A model generated the notes under the pieces. The model saw nothing but the letters and a program-made list of their open reading frames with translations, was not told the DNA's origin and ran no database searches. A DNA stretch of 64,000 nucleotides, taken from the NCBI GenBank assembly GCA_026874595.1, contig CM049311.1:10383676-10447675 (forward strand). The letters run 5' to 3'. Positions within the stretch are counted from its first letter, which is position 1. Each line of letters begins with the position of its first letter. The stretch is from Sipunculus nudus (Eukaryota; Annelida; Sipuncula; Golfingiida; Sipunculidae). Positions 25,411 to 36,642 of the stretch are shown one piece after another. Both the position numbers and the translations under genes were made by a program.

Positions 25411-26670
25411 AACTAGAATACGGGTAGTCGACAAGCGACTACTTGTATCCGCCTAAATCAGAGTGGAACGGGTGAAGTGTTGCATATTAGCATGGATGTC
25501 TGCAGCCAAATTGTGTATGTAGGTTGCGCTACCTACCAAAAAATCCAGAAAGCCGTCCAAGTTGTATACATATGCAAAATTTAAGGCAGATAAGTCAAAC
25601 CATTATATTGTATATGAGTGATTTTTGCCCTTGGCAGACAAACAGATGGACGCTGTGCAAAAAAGGGTTGCAGGTGGCGCCACCAGTTTAGCGTATGATA
25701 ACGAGCTTTGTGAGAACTATACACATGCAAAACTTTGGCCCAATCGGTCAAACGGTTCCCAAGATATGAGCTTGGATATCTGCTGCATAAACTAGAATGC
25801 AGGTGGCGCCACCTGTCATAAAATCAAGAGAGCTGTCGGGGATGTATAAACTTGCAAAATTTTAGGCAGATATGTCAAACCACTGCTGCGATACGAGTGA
25901 TTTTATCCCATGGCAGACAAACAGACAGAAGCTGTGCAAACATGGCTGCAGGTGGCGCCACCAGTTTTGCGTATGATAAAGAGCTATATGAGATTTATAC
26001 ACATGCAAAATTTTGGCCCAATCGGTCAAACGGTTCCCTAGATATGAGCTTGGATGTCTGCAGCGTAAACGTGAATGTAGGTGGCGCCACCTGTCATAAA
26101 ATCAGAAAAGCTATCCATGATGTATATGCATGCCAAATTTCAGGTGAATTAGTCAAACCACTGCAGAGATATGAGTGATTTTAACCCAAGGCAGACGAAC
26201 AGCTGGACACTGTGCAAACATGGTTGCAGGTGGCGCCACCATTTTTTATGTATGTTATAAAGCTCTCCAAGGGCTACATTTGTGCAAAAAAATTTTCCTG
26301 ATCGGTCAAACGGTTCTTGAGATATGAGCTTGGATGTCTGCAGCGTAAACGTGAATGTAGGTGGCGCCACCTGTCATAAAATCAGAAAAGCTATCCAGGA
26401 TGTATACGCATGCCAAATTTCAGGTGAATTAGTCAAGTCACTGCAGAGATATGAGTGATTTTAACCCAAGGCAGACGAACAGATGGACACTGTGCAAACA
26501 TGGTTGCAGGTAGCGCCACCATTTTTGGTGTATGTTATAAAGCTCTCCAAGGGCTACATTTGTGCAAAAGAATTTTCCTGATCGGTCAAACAGTTCCCGA
26601 GTTATGAGCTTGGATGTCTGCAGCGTAAATGTGAATGTAGGTGGCGCCACCTGTCATAAAATCAGACAAG
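25411..26670 (+). mobile_element. Family E repeat, copy 2, left part
   Basis: Starts AACTAGAATACGGG and a perfect stem-loop TAGTCG-ACAAG-CGACTA (25425-25441), then GTATCCGCC. The body has alternating half-units of about 130 and 149 bp. Each opens with GGTGGCGCCACC: exact at 25673, 25802, 25951, 26080, 26229, 26360 and 26640, one-base variant near 26509. The element is interrupted at about 26670 by family P and resumes at 30780. The many overlapping frames here read through the repeat units and are not genes. Confidence 0.85.
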
Positions 26671-27606
26671 TGACCCAGGGGTCATGACGCTCAGCTGACC
26701 AGGAAGACATTGACAAAAGTAATTTTATCATCTGAATGTCAAATTTGAATGAAATACTTTTTCCAAACTTGACCTTTTGTATAAAATCATCCAATATTCA
26801 TTGGGGTACTATATGGAGCTCTGTAGCATGAAGGATATGGGTAACAGACACCTATTTTCAAGGTTTACAAGATGACTTTTCAGGGGTCTCCCAGAATGTC
26901 AAAAAATAAAATTCTAGGTCCAGTTATTATGATTTGTGCCCTGTTAACAAATCCAAATGTTTATTCTGGGGGGTATTTCAAAGCCGCATAGGATGAAGGA
27001 TATGGGTAACAGAGATGTAATTTCAGGTGCACAAGGAGACTTTTCAGGGGCCTCCCAGCATATCAAGAAAGGAGATTCTAGGTCAAGTCATTATAATTTG
27101 TGCTCTGTTAACAGATGACCAAATCTTTATTCTGGGGAGTACTTCAGAGCCCCATGGCTCACAGAATATGGGTAACAGGGACCTTATTTCGGGTTTCCAT
27201 GTAGACCTTTTATGGGCTTCCCTGGAGGTGAGGACAGAAGATTCTAGGTCCAGTCATTATGATTTGTGCCCTGTTTACAGATGACCAAATGTTTAAAGAT
27301 CACAAAAGTAGAGAAAAAAATCGTAAAAAATTAAAAAAAATATAGGTGGCGCCACCAATCTCCATTAATTGATGAAACACTCCATGATCAATATCCATGC
27401 AAAGAATCATGGTGATTAATGCATTAGTTGTTCAGATACTTGAGCTTTTGTATTAAATTTTGCATTATTCTGGGGGGTACTTCAGAACCCCATAGCTCGG
27501 AGAATATAGGTCACAGTGACCTAATTTCAGGTTTAAAAGGAGAATTTCCATAGACCTCCCAGGATTTCAAGTAAGAAGATTCCTGGTCTAGCGGTTACAA
27601 TTTGTG

Positions 27607-28092
27607 CCCTGTTAACAGACAGACGCCTGGATGGCCGGACGGACGACGGACAAAAGGTGATCCCTACAGCTCAGATGACTTTCAGTCAGCTGAGCTAAAA
27701 ATTGAAAAAATACAGGTGGCTCCACCAGAATGCAGAAACTGATGAAACATTTCATGACCAATATCCATGCAAAGAATCATGGTGATCAATATAATAATTG
27801 TTCAGATACTTGAACTTTTGTATCAAATTTTCCATTATTCTGGGGGGTACCCTGTTAACAGACAGACGCCTGGATGGCCGGACGGACGACGGACAAAAGG
27901 TGATCCCTACAGCTCAGATGACTTTCAGTCAGCTGAGCAAAAAATTGAAAAAATACAGGTGGCTCCACCAGAATGCAGAAACTGATGAAACATTTCATGA
28001 TCAATATCCATGCAAAGAATCATGGTGATCAATATAATAATTGTTCAGATACTTGAACTTTTGTATCAAATTTTCCATTATTCTGGGGGGTA
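27607..28092 (+). repeat. Recent 243-bp tandem duplication within family P
   Basis: Positions 27607-27849 and 27850-28092 are nearly identical; I see only a few differences, for example GAGCTAAAA versus GAGCAAAAA and GACCAAT versus GATCAAT. Each copy includes a GGAC stretch and a complete or near-complete 3' hairpin (27668-27696 and 27911-27939). Confidence 0.85.
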
Positions 28093-28432
28093 CTTCGGAG
28101 CCCCATAGCTCAGAGGTTATGGGTAACAGAGACCTAATTTCAAGTTTTTAAGGAAACTTTTCATGGGCCTCTCAGCATGTCAAGAGAGAAGATTCTAGGT
28201 CCAGTTGTTACGATTTGTGCCATGTTAACAGATGACCGCATCTTATGAGGTCTCAAAAATAGAGAAAAAAATTCGTAAAAATAAAAAAAAATACAGGTGG
28301 CGCCACCATACTGCAGAAACTGATGACACATTCCATGATCAATATCCATGTAAAGAATCATGGTGATCACTGCAATAGTTGTTTAGATACTTGAGCTTTT
28401 GTATCAAATTGTCCATTATTCTGAGGGATACT

Positions 28433-28458
28433 TCAGATGACTTACAGTCAGCTGAGCT
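28433..28458 (+). repeat. Internal partial 3' end of family P
   Basis: TCAGATGACTTACAGTCAGC followed by TGAGCT, the terminal hairpin of P/Q elements without its first four bases. It lies in the middle of the array, about 2.3 kb before the real 3' end. Confidence 0.7.
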
Positions 28459-30779
28459 AAAAACACTTAATGGTCAATATCCATGCAAAGAATCATGATG
28501 ATCTCCGTATTAGTTGTTCAGATACTTCAGCTTTTGTATCAAATTGTCCATTATTCTGAGGGATACTTCAGAGACCTATAGCTTGAAGGATATGGGTAAC
28601 AGAGACCTAATTTCAAGTTTCCACAGGCAATCTTCATGGGCCTCCTTGCATGACAAGAATGAAGTTTCTAGGTCCAGTTGTTGCAATTTGTACCCTCTTG
28701 ATAGATAACATAGGTGGCGCCACCAGTCTGCAGGAACTGATGGAACATCTCATAATCAATATGTATGCCAAAAATCATGACCATCAGTGATGTAGTTATT
28801 GAGATATTGAAGTTTTTGTATGAAATTTTTGACTACTCTGGGGGGGTACTTTGGGGCCCCATAGCTCGAAGGATATGGGTAACAGAGACCTAATTTCTGG
28901 TTTCCATGGAGACTTTTCATAGGTCTTCTAGTGTGTTGAGAATGAAGATTCTAGGTCCAGTCGTTACTATTTGTGCCATGCTAACAGATGACAGCATCCT
29001 TAAAGGTCTCAAAAATAGAGGAAAAAATCGTAAAAAATCGAACGATACAGGTGGCGCCACCAGTCTGCAGGAACAGATGACACATCTCATGATCAATAGT
29101 TATGCCACAAATCATGACCATCATTCAAGTAGTTAATGAGATATTGAAGTTTTTGTATGAAATTTTTTTACTTTTCTTGGGGGTACTTTAGGGCTCCATA
29201 GCTCGAAGAATATGGGTAACAGAGACCTAATTTTGGTTTCCATGGAGACTTTTCATAGGTCTCTCAGTGTGTCGAGAATGAAGATTCTAGGTCCAGTCGT
29301 TATGATTTGTGCCACGTTAACAGATGACAGCATCCTTAAAGGTCTCAAAAATAGAGGAAAAAATTGTAAAAAATCAAACAATACAGGTGGCGCCACAAGT
29401 CTGCAGGAACTGATGGAACATTTCATAATCAATATGTATGCCAAAAATCATGACCATCAGTGATGTAGTTATTGAGATATTGAAGTTTTTGTATGAAATT
29501 TTTGACTACTCGGAGGGGGGGGGGGGGTACTTTGGGGCCCCATAGCTCAAAGGATATGGTTAACAGAGACCTAATTTCTGGTTTCCAAGGATATTTTTCA
29601 TGGACCTCTCAGTGTGTCTAGAATGAAGATTCTAGGTCCAGTCGTTACGATTTGTGCCATGCTAACAGATGACAGCATCCTTAAAGGTCTCAAAAATAGA
29701 GGAAAAAATCTTAAAAATCGAATAAAGGTGGCACCACCAGTCTGCGGGAAGTGATGACACATCTCATGATCAATAGTTATGCCACAAATCATGACCATCA
29801 GTCAAGTAGTTAATGAGATATTGAAGTTTTTGTATGAAATTTTTTACTTTTCTTGGGGGTACTTTGGGGCTCCATAGCTCGAAGAATATGGGTAACAGAG
29901 ACCTCATTTCTGGTTTCCATGGAGACTTTTCATAGGTCTCTCAGTGTGTCAAGAATGAAGATTCTAGGTCGAGTCTTTACGATTTGTGCCTTGTTAACAG
30001 ATGTTTACATTTTGAAAGGTCTCAAAAATAGAGAAAAAAATTCGTAAAAAATTGAATGATACAGGTGGCGCCACCAGTCTGCAGGAAGTGATGGAACATC
30101 TCATGATCAATATATATGACAAAAATCATGACCATCAGTCAAGTATTTAATGAGATATTGAAGTTTTTGTTTGAAATTTTTTACTTTTCTGGGGGGTAGT
30201 TTGGGGCCCCATAGCTCGAAGAATATATGTAACAGAGACCTAATTTCTGGCTTCCATGGAGACTTTTCATAGGTCTCTCAGTGTGTCGAGAATGAAGATT
30301 CTAAGTCCAGTCATTACGATTTGTGCCTTGTTAACAGATGTTCACATTTTTAAAGGTCTCAAAAATAGAGAAAAAAATTCGTAAAAAATCGAAAAATACA
30401 GGTGGCGCCACCAGTCTTCAGGAAATGATGGAACCTCTCATGATCAATATGTATGCCAAAAATCATGACCATCAGTCAAGTAGTTAATGAGATATTGAAG
30501 TTTTTGTATGAAATTTTGGACTTTTCTAGGGGGGAATTTTGGGGCCCCATAGCTCGAAGGATATGGGTAACAGAGACCTAATTTCTGGTTTCCAAGGAGA
30601 TTTTTCATGGACCTCCCAGGATGTCAAGTAAGAAGATTCCAGTTCTAGCGGTTACGATTTGTGCCTGGTTAACGGACAGACAGACGGACAGACAGACAGA
30701 CAGACAGACGGACAGACAGACGGACGACGGACAAAGAGTGATCGCTATAGCTCAGATGACTTTCAGTCAGCTGAGCTAA

Positions 30780-31505
30780 TAAGCTATCCAGGATGTATAC
30801 GCATGCCAAATTTCAGGTGAATTAGTCAAGTCACTGCAGAGATATGAGTGATTTTAACCCAAGGCAGACGAACAGATGGACACTGTGCAAACATGGTTGC
30901 AGGTGGCGCCACCATTTTTTGTGTATGTTATAAAGCTCTCCAAGGGCTACATTTGTGCTAAAGAATTATCCTGATCGGTCAAACGGTTCCCGAGATATGA
31001 GCTTGGATGTCTGCAGCGTAAACGTGAATGTAGGTGGCGCCACCTGTCATAAAATCAGAAAAGCTATCCAGGATGTTTGCGCATGCCGAATTTCAGGTGA
31101 ATTAGTCAAGTCACTGCAGAGATATGAGTGATTTTAACCCAAGGCAGACAAACAGATGGACACTGTGCAAACATGGTTGCAGGTGGCGCCACCATTTTTG
31201 GTGTATGTTATAAAGCTCTCCGAGGGCTACATTTGTGCAAAAAAATTTTCCTGATCGGTCAAACGGTTCCCGAGATATGTGGGTTTATGTGTGGAAACAG
31301 ATGCACAAACGGACGCAGAGCGCAGAGGAAAGATCAGAGGTCAAAACAAAATCGGGGCGCAGCAGTTCACATGTGACCCGAACATAATCCCGGGTTTCGG
31401 AAAATTCCGCCCAGCGGTTACGGAGGAGTTCTCCGGACACCTACGCGGCCGCGGCGGCGTGCAGCTGAAAACATAGTATCTGCAAAACTCTGTTTTGGCA
31501 GATAC
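30780..31505 (+). mobile_element. Family E repeat, copy 2, right part
   Basis: Resumes exactly in register with the half-unit broken at 26670. It contains GGTGGCGCCACC at 30902, 31033 and 31182. A unique 3' section follows, with a CpG-rich segment (GCGGCCGCGGCGGCG near 31446). It ends in a perfect terminal hairpin (31476-31505), whose arms are GTATCTGC and GCAGATAC. Copy 3 of family E carries GTATCTGC near its 5' end (47688-47695). So the 5' motif and 3' arm are complementary here too. Confidence 0.82.
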
Positions 31506-33003
31506 AATAAGAAAGACCCATGTTAATAAGAAAGACCCATGTGAAACATATGTGAATTTAACACCAAATTTTACACTAGGTTGAACAAATAATTCATTTT
31601 ATATATCTATTTATTTATACATCCATAATAATGCATAAGACTTTGTATCAATGTTTGAGGCATGGGCAGGGAGACATCTCTTCAGCCATTCTTGACATGG
31701 CTGGCATCTCCTGGATACATGACCTGATATATCATAAAAACTATTTCTTACACCCTTTATGTTAACATCCATTATCCTGGGTGAGAGCAATACTGACACA
31801 GTGACCTCAAAACTGGTAATGGCCACTCACATCAAAATTATAATAAAAATATTAAGGTTTGAATGGAGTAAGTGGAATAAATGGGAAACTGACTGATTGA
31901 TAAATAATGTGAAAAAGACACTTGAAATATATTTTGAATGATTTATCTTTTTTCCCTTCCAAAGAAACTATGATGGCAGAGAGTGTCCCTCTCCTAATAC
32001 AATAGCCTTAAAAGTCTGGTAATTTGGCCTTTTTTGAAAACGGAAATACAACATTACCACCACCTAAGAAAAGACTGACATAATTCCGTACCTAGCTGCA
32101 TCATTCACACATGCAGGCATGCCAGGCATTAGTCACTTTAAAACAAAAAAGAAATATTGGAATTACTGCACCAGCTGCAGGAATTCTTAATTTTGACCAC
32201 TTTATGGGACACATAGAAATTTATAATAAAATTAAACAAGCATCATAAAAACAAGTGAGTATGATAAGAACTTCATCAGATGAGAAGACCCATCCTGCAG
32301 CAAGAAAATAGGGGAACCAATCAACATTAAAATTCATTTGTACTCTGAAACAGATCAGCCTATCTGCACCAACAAAGTTTCATAATAATGTAATTTTCTG
32401 AATCAATTTAACAATTAGTGAAATTCCCAAGTTTCCTTGGTCCACCCTCCTGGAATATGTTTGCAATAACAATGTTGGTTTGGCATTCTTGGAGAAGTAT
32501 TGTGATTTCCTCATCTTATCATCACCTGCAATAAAGTTCAGACCGTGAGCATTATAAATAAATATAGTATGTCAGCTGAGCACTTAAAGTGCCAAGACCT
32601 ATTTATAACCTTCACTATACTTGCAAGTAATATACTGCTGAGTACTGACAAGTGGTGCTGTTTTATGTGGACTTCAGTGAGCCAACACAAGCAACAACTT
32701 CTGAATCACTGGAAGACGGGCCAAATATTTAGAGACTTTACTCTGAGCTCCATCTTCAAGACCAAGTTTATGAAACTTTGTGGATTCGGAATATTAAAGA
32801 GCAAACTGAATTAAGTAAATAAGTGCAAATCTAGAAACTACAGAAATTAAAATGAGTTGTATCAACTTATATGTGGTGATGTTAAAGTAGATGTGTGTCA
32901 GTCTAGAAAGTTCATCCCTGTTACAACTGTGTGTAAAGTTTAATACAGAATCTAAAAGTTCAACAATCTGAAGATTTCCCACCTATACTTTTACTTTTAC
33001 TAT

Positions 33004-33195
33004 TCAATGCCAAGATTTTCTAGAGGAGGCTAGTGCCTCCTGTAGTTCCTCTACATTCTCTACACAGCTATACAGTGACAGAAATGTTGTATAGTGTACA
33101 AACTGGCGTGCAGCATATAACCTAGCTGGGTATACTGTCACAGTAAAACCATATTCTTTTGCCATTTCCTGGACCATAGGAATAATTGACATAGG
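33004..33195 (-). CDS. Possible C-terminal exon, unrecognised (63 residues)
   Basis: On the minus strand a pyrimidine-rich tract ending CCTTCCTCAG (to 33196) forms a very good splice acceptor. The frame that follows is open for 63 codons to a TGA at 33004-33006. The peptide has a balanced composition and reads like a folded-domain end: EMAKEYGFTVTVYPARLYAA, then an aromatic-rich stretch, then an acidic helix (VENVEELQEALASS) and a basic tail. Phase would be 0. I recognise no family, and no upstream partner exon is identified. Of the non-transposon frames here this is the most gene-like. Confidence 0.38.
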   Translation of the reverse strand, partial: PMSIIPMVQEMAKEYGFTVTVYPARLYAARQFVHYTTFLSLYSCVENVEELQEALASSRKSWH

Positions 33196-36100
33196 CTGAG
33201 GAAGGCAGAGGTAGGATGCTTTCTTTTTGAGGATATTTGAATGTCAGCAAATGTGGCAACTAAACAATTGTCAAATGGACCAGTTGGCACTGTAAATGGA
33301 AACTTCTAAAATTTAAGAAAGTTAAATTGTCTTTTATTCTTTCTCTAATAATTTTCCATATTTCCAGTAAATGCTCAAGTCTACTGGTTGTTAAGGTGCC
33401 TTCTACTTGGGAGGCAAAACCTCCTTCCAATGTCTTGATTGGCTCATAAAGTTATGTGAAGTGTTTCCTGGAATATTTGTCCTATAAATCTGCGAGTACT
33501 TGAGCTACACCTGGTAAAACTCCACCTTGGTGGCCTGGAAAGCCCGTGGTCCTCAGAACGGTAAACAAAAACGAACACAGGCCCACCTGTCCTGGTACCC
33601 ACGATCCTCAGCAGGAGGTCTGACCTTGAAAACCAACTTTCATGGATTTACATATTTTGAATATATTTTCACTATTATCTATTATATCATATTTCTTGTG
33701 ATCATTTATTCATAAAACAGGTGACATAGTTATTTTCATATGGAGCAATTCAAGGGATCAATAATGCTCTAACTGTGACAATCTTGCCTACTCCAGAACA
33801 CAGACACAGAAAATATCGTCCTTTGATACTTCCAGTCAATCAGTCAACAGACTAAGCAAAGTTTTATTTAGTGACAGAAGGACATGAACCTGTGATCATT
33901 AATCCATCAAATTTATGATTGGACAAGAAATAATGCAGCATTACATTGCTGGAATCGCCTGTGAATTAACTGTTCAAAGATTATGATAGGCGAGATTTTA
34001 TGGAGAAATTCCAATAACACTTTTCTGTGAGGAATAATATTCATCTAATGAAGTTTGCATGCATGCCTTTGTGGAAGACATTCCAACCCTACATGCTTCT
34101 TTGATGATCTTAATACATATTCTTTCATCATGAATACATATTACAACATTATTTTTTTTCTTAAAGGAAAATAACATTATCTTGAATAGGTGTTTCTTAA
34201 ATGAAGCAAGACACATATCAGAATATTTCAGCAAATGTAGAACATTTAGTCCTGTATTAAACAAATTAATAACTGTAGGTTAAGATATAACCACCCAAAA
34301 TGTATTTTTGTAGATGGCAGTAATGCTTAGAGACAGCATGCACCTCTTTACCTTATATGAAACCTTAATGCTGAGTTCAACTTTTGCCGAGTTCACCGTT
34401 TGCTTAATGCAGTATCACTGTAGTGGTTTTCTCAATGTTTGTTTAATGTCCTGGATGAGGTTTTCTCTTCCAGAACTTGAGGCACAATGCAGACTCACCC
34501 AGGCAGAATAAATTACCCTAATCAATAATTAAGACATGCTGAGTTACACTTGTTCTTAAAAAGGGGTCTGATGGCTTGAATGAACACTGTTGCACCTCCC
34601 ACATGTCATTAACTTGCTGGTCATATTCCTGACAGCCAATAATGTCCAGGTTGGCAGTTAGGGATGAAATGTTGTTTTACAAGACAAGAGACCATTAGCC
34701 AGTTAACAGACAGAGTTACCCAAGTATGAAATGAGCTGTCAGGAATTACTGTGTGGTTCACTAGGGCTGTCATGGAGATATTGTATCATTCTGAAAGGAC
34801 CAAGGGTAGCCGACAAAAAGCTTAGGTTAGACTGGAAACTGACAGTTGTTTGGATTCTTTGACATATCAATCCACATCGAGCGAAACTCCACAGATAAGA
34901 CGTCAATACAGGATGCAAAACATTTCCAGCAAAAGAACATTTAGTCAGGCTCAGTTTTAGTCATAAACAATATATGTGTTCAAGGACCTTTGTTTTTCTT
35001 TTAATGTGTTGTCAAGCAAACTAAACAAAAGTTATGTTTACATCTATCCCAAAGGGAGTTTAGCACACCATCATATATACCATAATTTTAAATGATATAT
35101 AATTATTAAATTGGCATTTATTCAAATACAATCATTATCATGCAGCCCTCTAAGGAATCTCAGAATCCTTCTAGGAAAATGTTATTTTGTTAATCTTATC
35201 TTTATATCTGTAGATTTGTTGTTTTCACGGCTTTTCAGTGATACTTCTCTATTGATAATATTGTTTCATGTACTGAAGCAATGCAATTTCTCATAATTTC
35301 AGTAGGAAGCTTTCTGATTACAGGGCGAGTTACAGTCTGTGTCACAAGGAGATAATTACAGTCAGTTGTCTATATATCTAGATTTAGAACATCAACTAGT
35401 GCTCATTAAAATATGTGTATTAGATTGGTGATGTTTTCACAGCATCAATCAACAATGGGCAAATATAGATTTGTTAAGTATAAACATGTTTTTCAAATGA
35501 ATTCTGGAAGTTTCAAAAGTGTCAAGTGGTGAAGGGTGGCTCACAAAAATGTAAATGACAGTTATAGATATACATATATCTTGTAGAACATTTATTGCTT
35601 CATCATTAATACCTGTATAACATAGATGTGTGGTTAAATAATTAAAATTCACTTAATGAATACTGACAACTTCATGCTGGTCATGACCAGGTGATATGCA
35701 CTCTCTTGTTAGGCATAAAAAAAATCTTTTTTTTTCTGGTATATTGACTGAGTCCAAGAAAACTGTGAATATATGGGGTTTGAGCCACAGATACTGATAA
35801 AACCAATCATACATAAATTTCTTTGTCACTAATGAGCTTCTTATCAGTCTATTATCTGACACAAAGGGGTTCATGTAGTCTTAATAATCATCTTCTCAAA
35901 CAAAAATCATGCTTTTATGTCTTATGTCCATTCACATATAAACAAAAATATTAAATATACAAAAACAAATTCAATACCTACTTACTCTAAATTTTTCAGC
36001 ACTGTAATCCGAAACAAAACCTGTTTTTATTTTGGCCATATGCAAGACAATGACATCAATATCTATAGTTCACACATGGTGACTACATGGTGAAACTTCC

Positions 36101-36480
36101 ATAAATTTTTATCTATTTTGTGTTTGATCTATAAATCAGTTCATTTGATCCATAATTCATAACAAGACCCCTTTTTAAACTCCTCTATGCATTAACATGT
36201 TCCACATTATTTGGGTTCGGAGAGATACATTTCAAAATGAATAATACCAAGGGTTATTTTTTCTCCTGTAGCAATAAATGAAAATGACAGCTGCATTGTA
36301 AACAGTGAAACAACTGAGGTGGTAACTATGTTAGTTTGTGTGGAAGTTTGATCCTAACAAAATGGGGGAATTCCAATTAACCTGATACTTACAGTATAAT
36401 GTTTGACTTTGCAGATGTATCATCTATCTAAATGGTCTTTCACTGCATTTCTTACGTACTGAAAAATCCAACAAATAGAC

Positions 36481-36642
36481 CTCTCACTACAAGTTGTGAC
36501 CAGACCAATGAGGTCCATTCACATGCCAACAGGGTCTCATATTAACTGCCTTCCAGTTGACCTCAACAAGATCCCGAGGCCAGCAGAGATCTATGATGAC
36601 CAAGAGAGTCCTCCAGACACAATGATCAAGTCCACAGAGTAG
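36481..36642 (+). CDS. Possible terminal exon, unrecognised (53 residues)
   Basis: An open frame after a weak acceptor (AAATAG at 36478) to a stop at 36640-36642, in a GC-richer patch. The peptide includes HINCLPVDLNKIPRPAEIYD and an acidic, proline-containing tail. The minus strand is also open (36487-36687, 66 codons), and a third frame on that strand reads ESPDWALNYSVDLIIVSGG, so strand and frame are unsettled. No family is recognised. Confidence 0.25.
   Translation, partial: LSLQVVTRPMRSIHMPTGSHINCLPVDLNKIPRPAEIYDDQESPPDTMIKSTE

Larger units (their letters stand above)
27340..30412 (+). repeat. Tandem core of family P, about 337-bp units
   Basis: GGTGGCGCCACC or a close variant marks each unit at 27345, 27715, 27958, 28296, 28713, 29050, 29386, 29727, 30064 and 30401. 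The last six are spaced 336-341 bp. Earlier spacings are irregular because truncated units and internal copies of the element's own 3' end lie there. A G run of 13 (29515-29527) lies inside one unit. Confidence 0.88.
26671..30779 (+). mobile_element. Family P element nested in family E
   Basis: A 4.1-kb non-coding element inserted in an E half-unit. The left end has a hairpin TGACC-CAGG-GGTCA (26671-26684) and GCTCAGCTGA (26689-26698). The interior is an array of units of about 337 bp containing GGTGGCGCCACC. Cues: GGATATGGGTAACAGAGACC, GAAGATTCTAGGTCCAGTC and GTTAACAGATGA. At the right end come a GACA/GGAC microsatellite (about 30672-30728) and a hairpin at 30749-30776, with arms AGCTCAG and CTGAGCT. 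The 5' motif is the reverse complement of the 3' arm. The termini match family Q although the cores differ. No protein is encoded; assignment to Helentron/pearl-like elements is by structure. Confidence 0.8.

Noticed and set aside
25852-26178. Frames of about 70-108 codons in the 25.8-31.4 and 47.8-50.2 kb repeats
   Set aside because: They recur at the same place in each tandem unit and follow the repeat, with no codon bias or conserved domain. They arise from stop-poor repeat sequence.
25673-31193. Regular repeats with spacers as a CRISPR array
   Set aside because: Units are about 130-340 bp, the spacers are themselves repeated, and the DNA is eukaryotic. Only the palindrome is constant.
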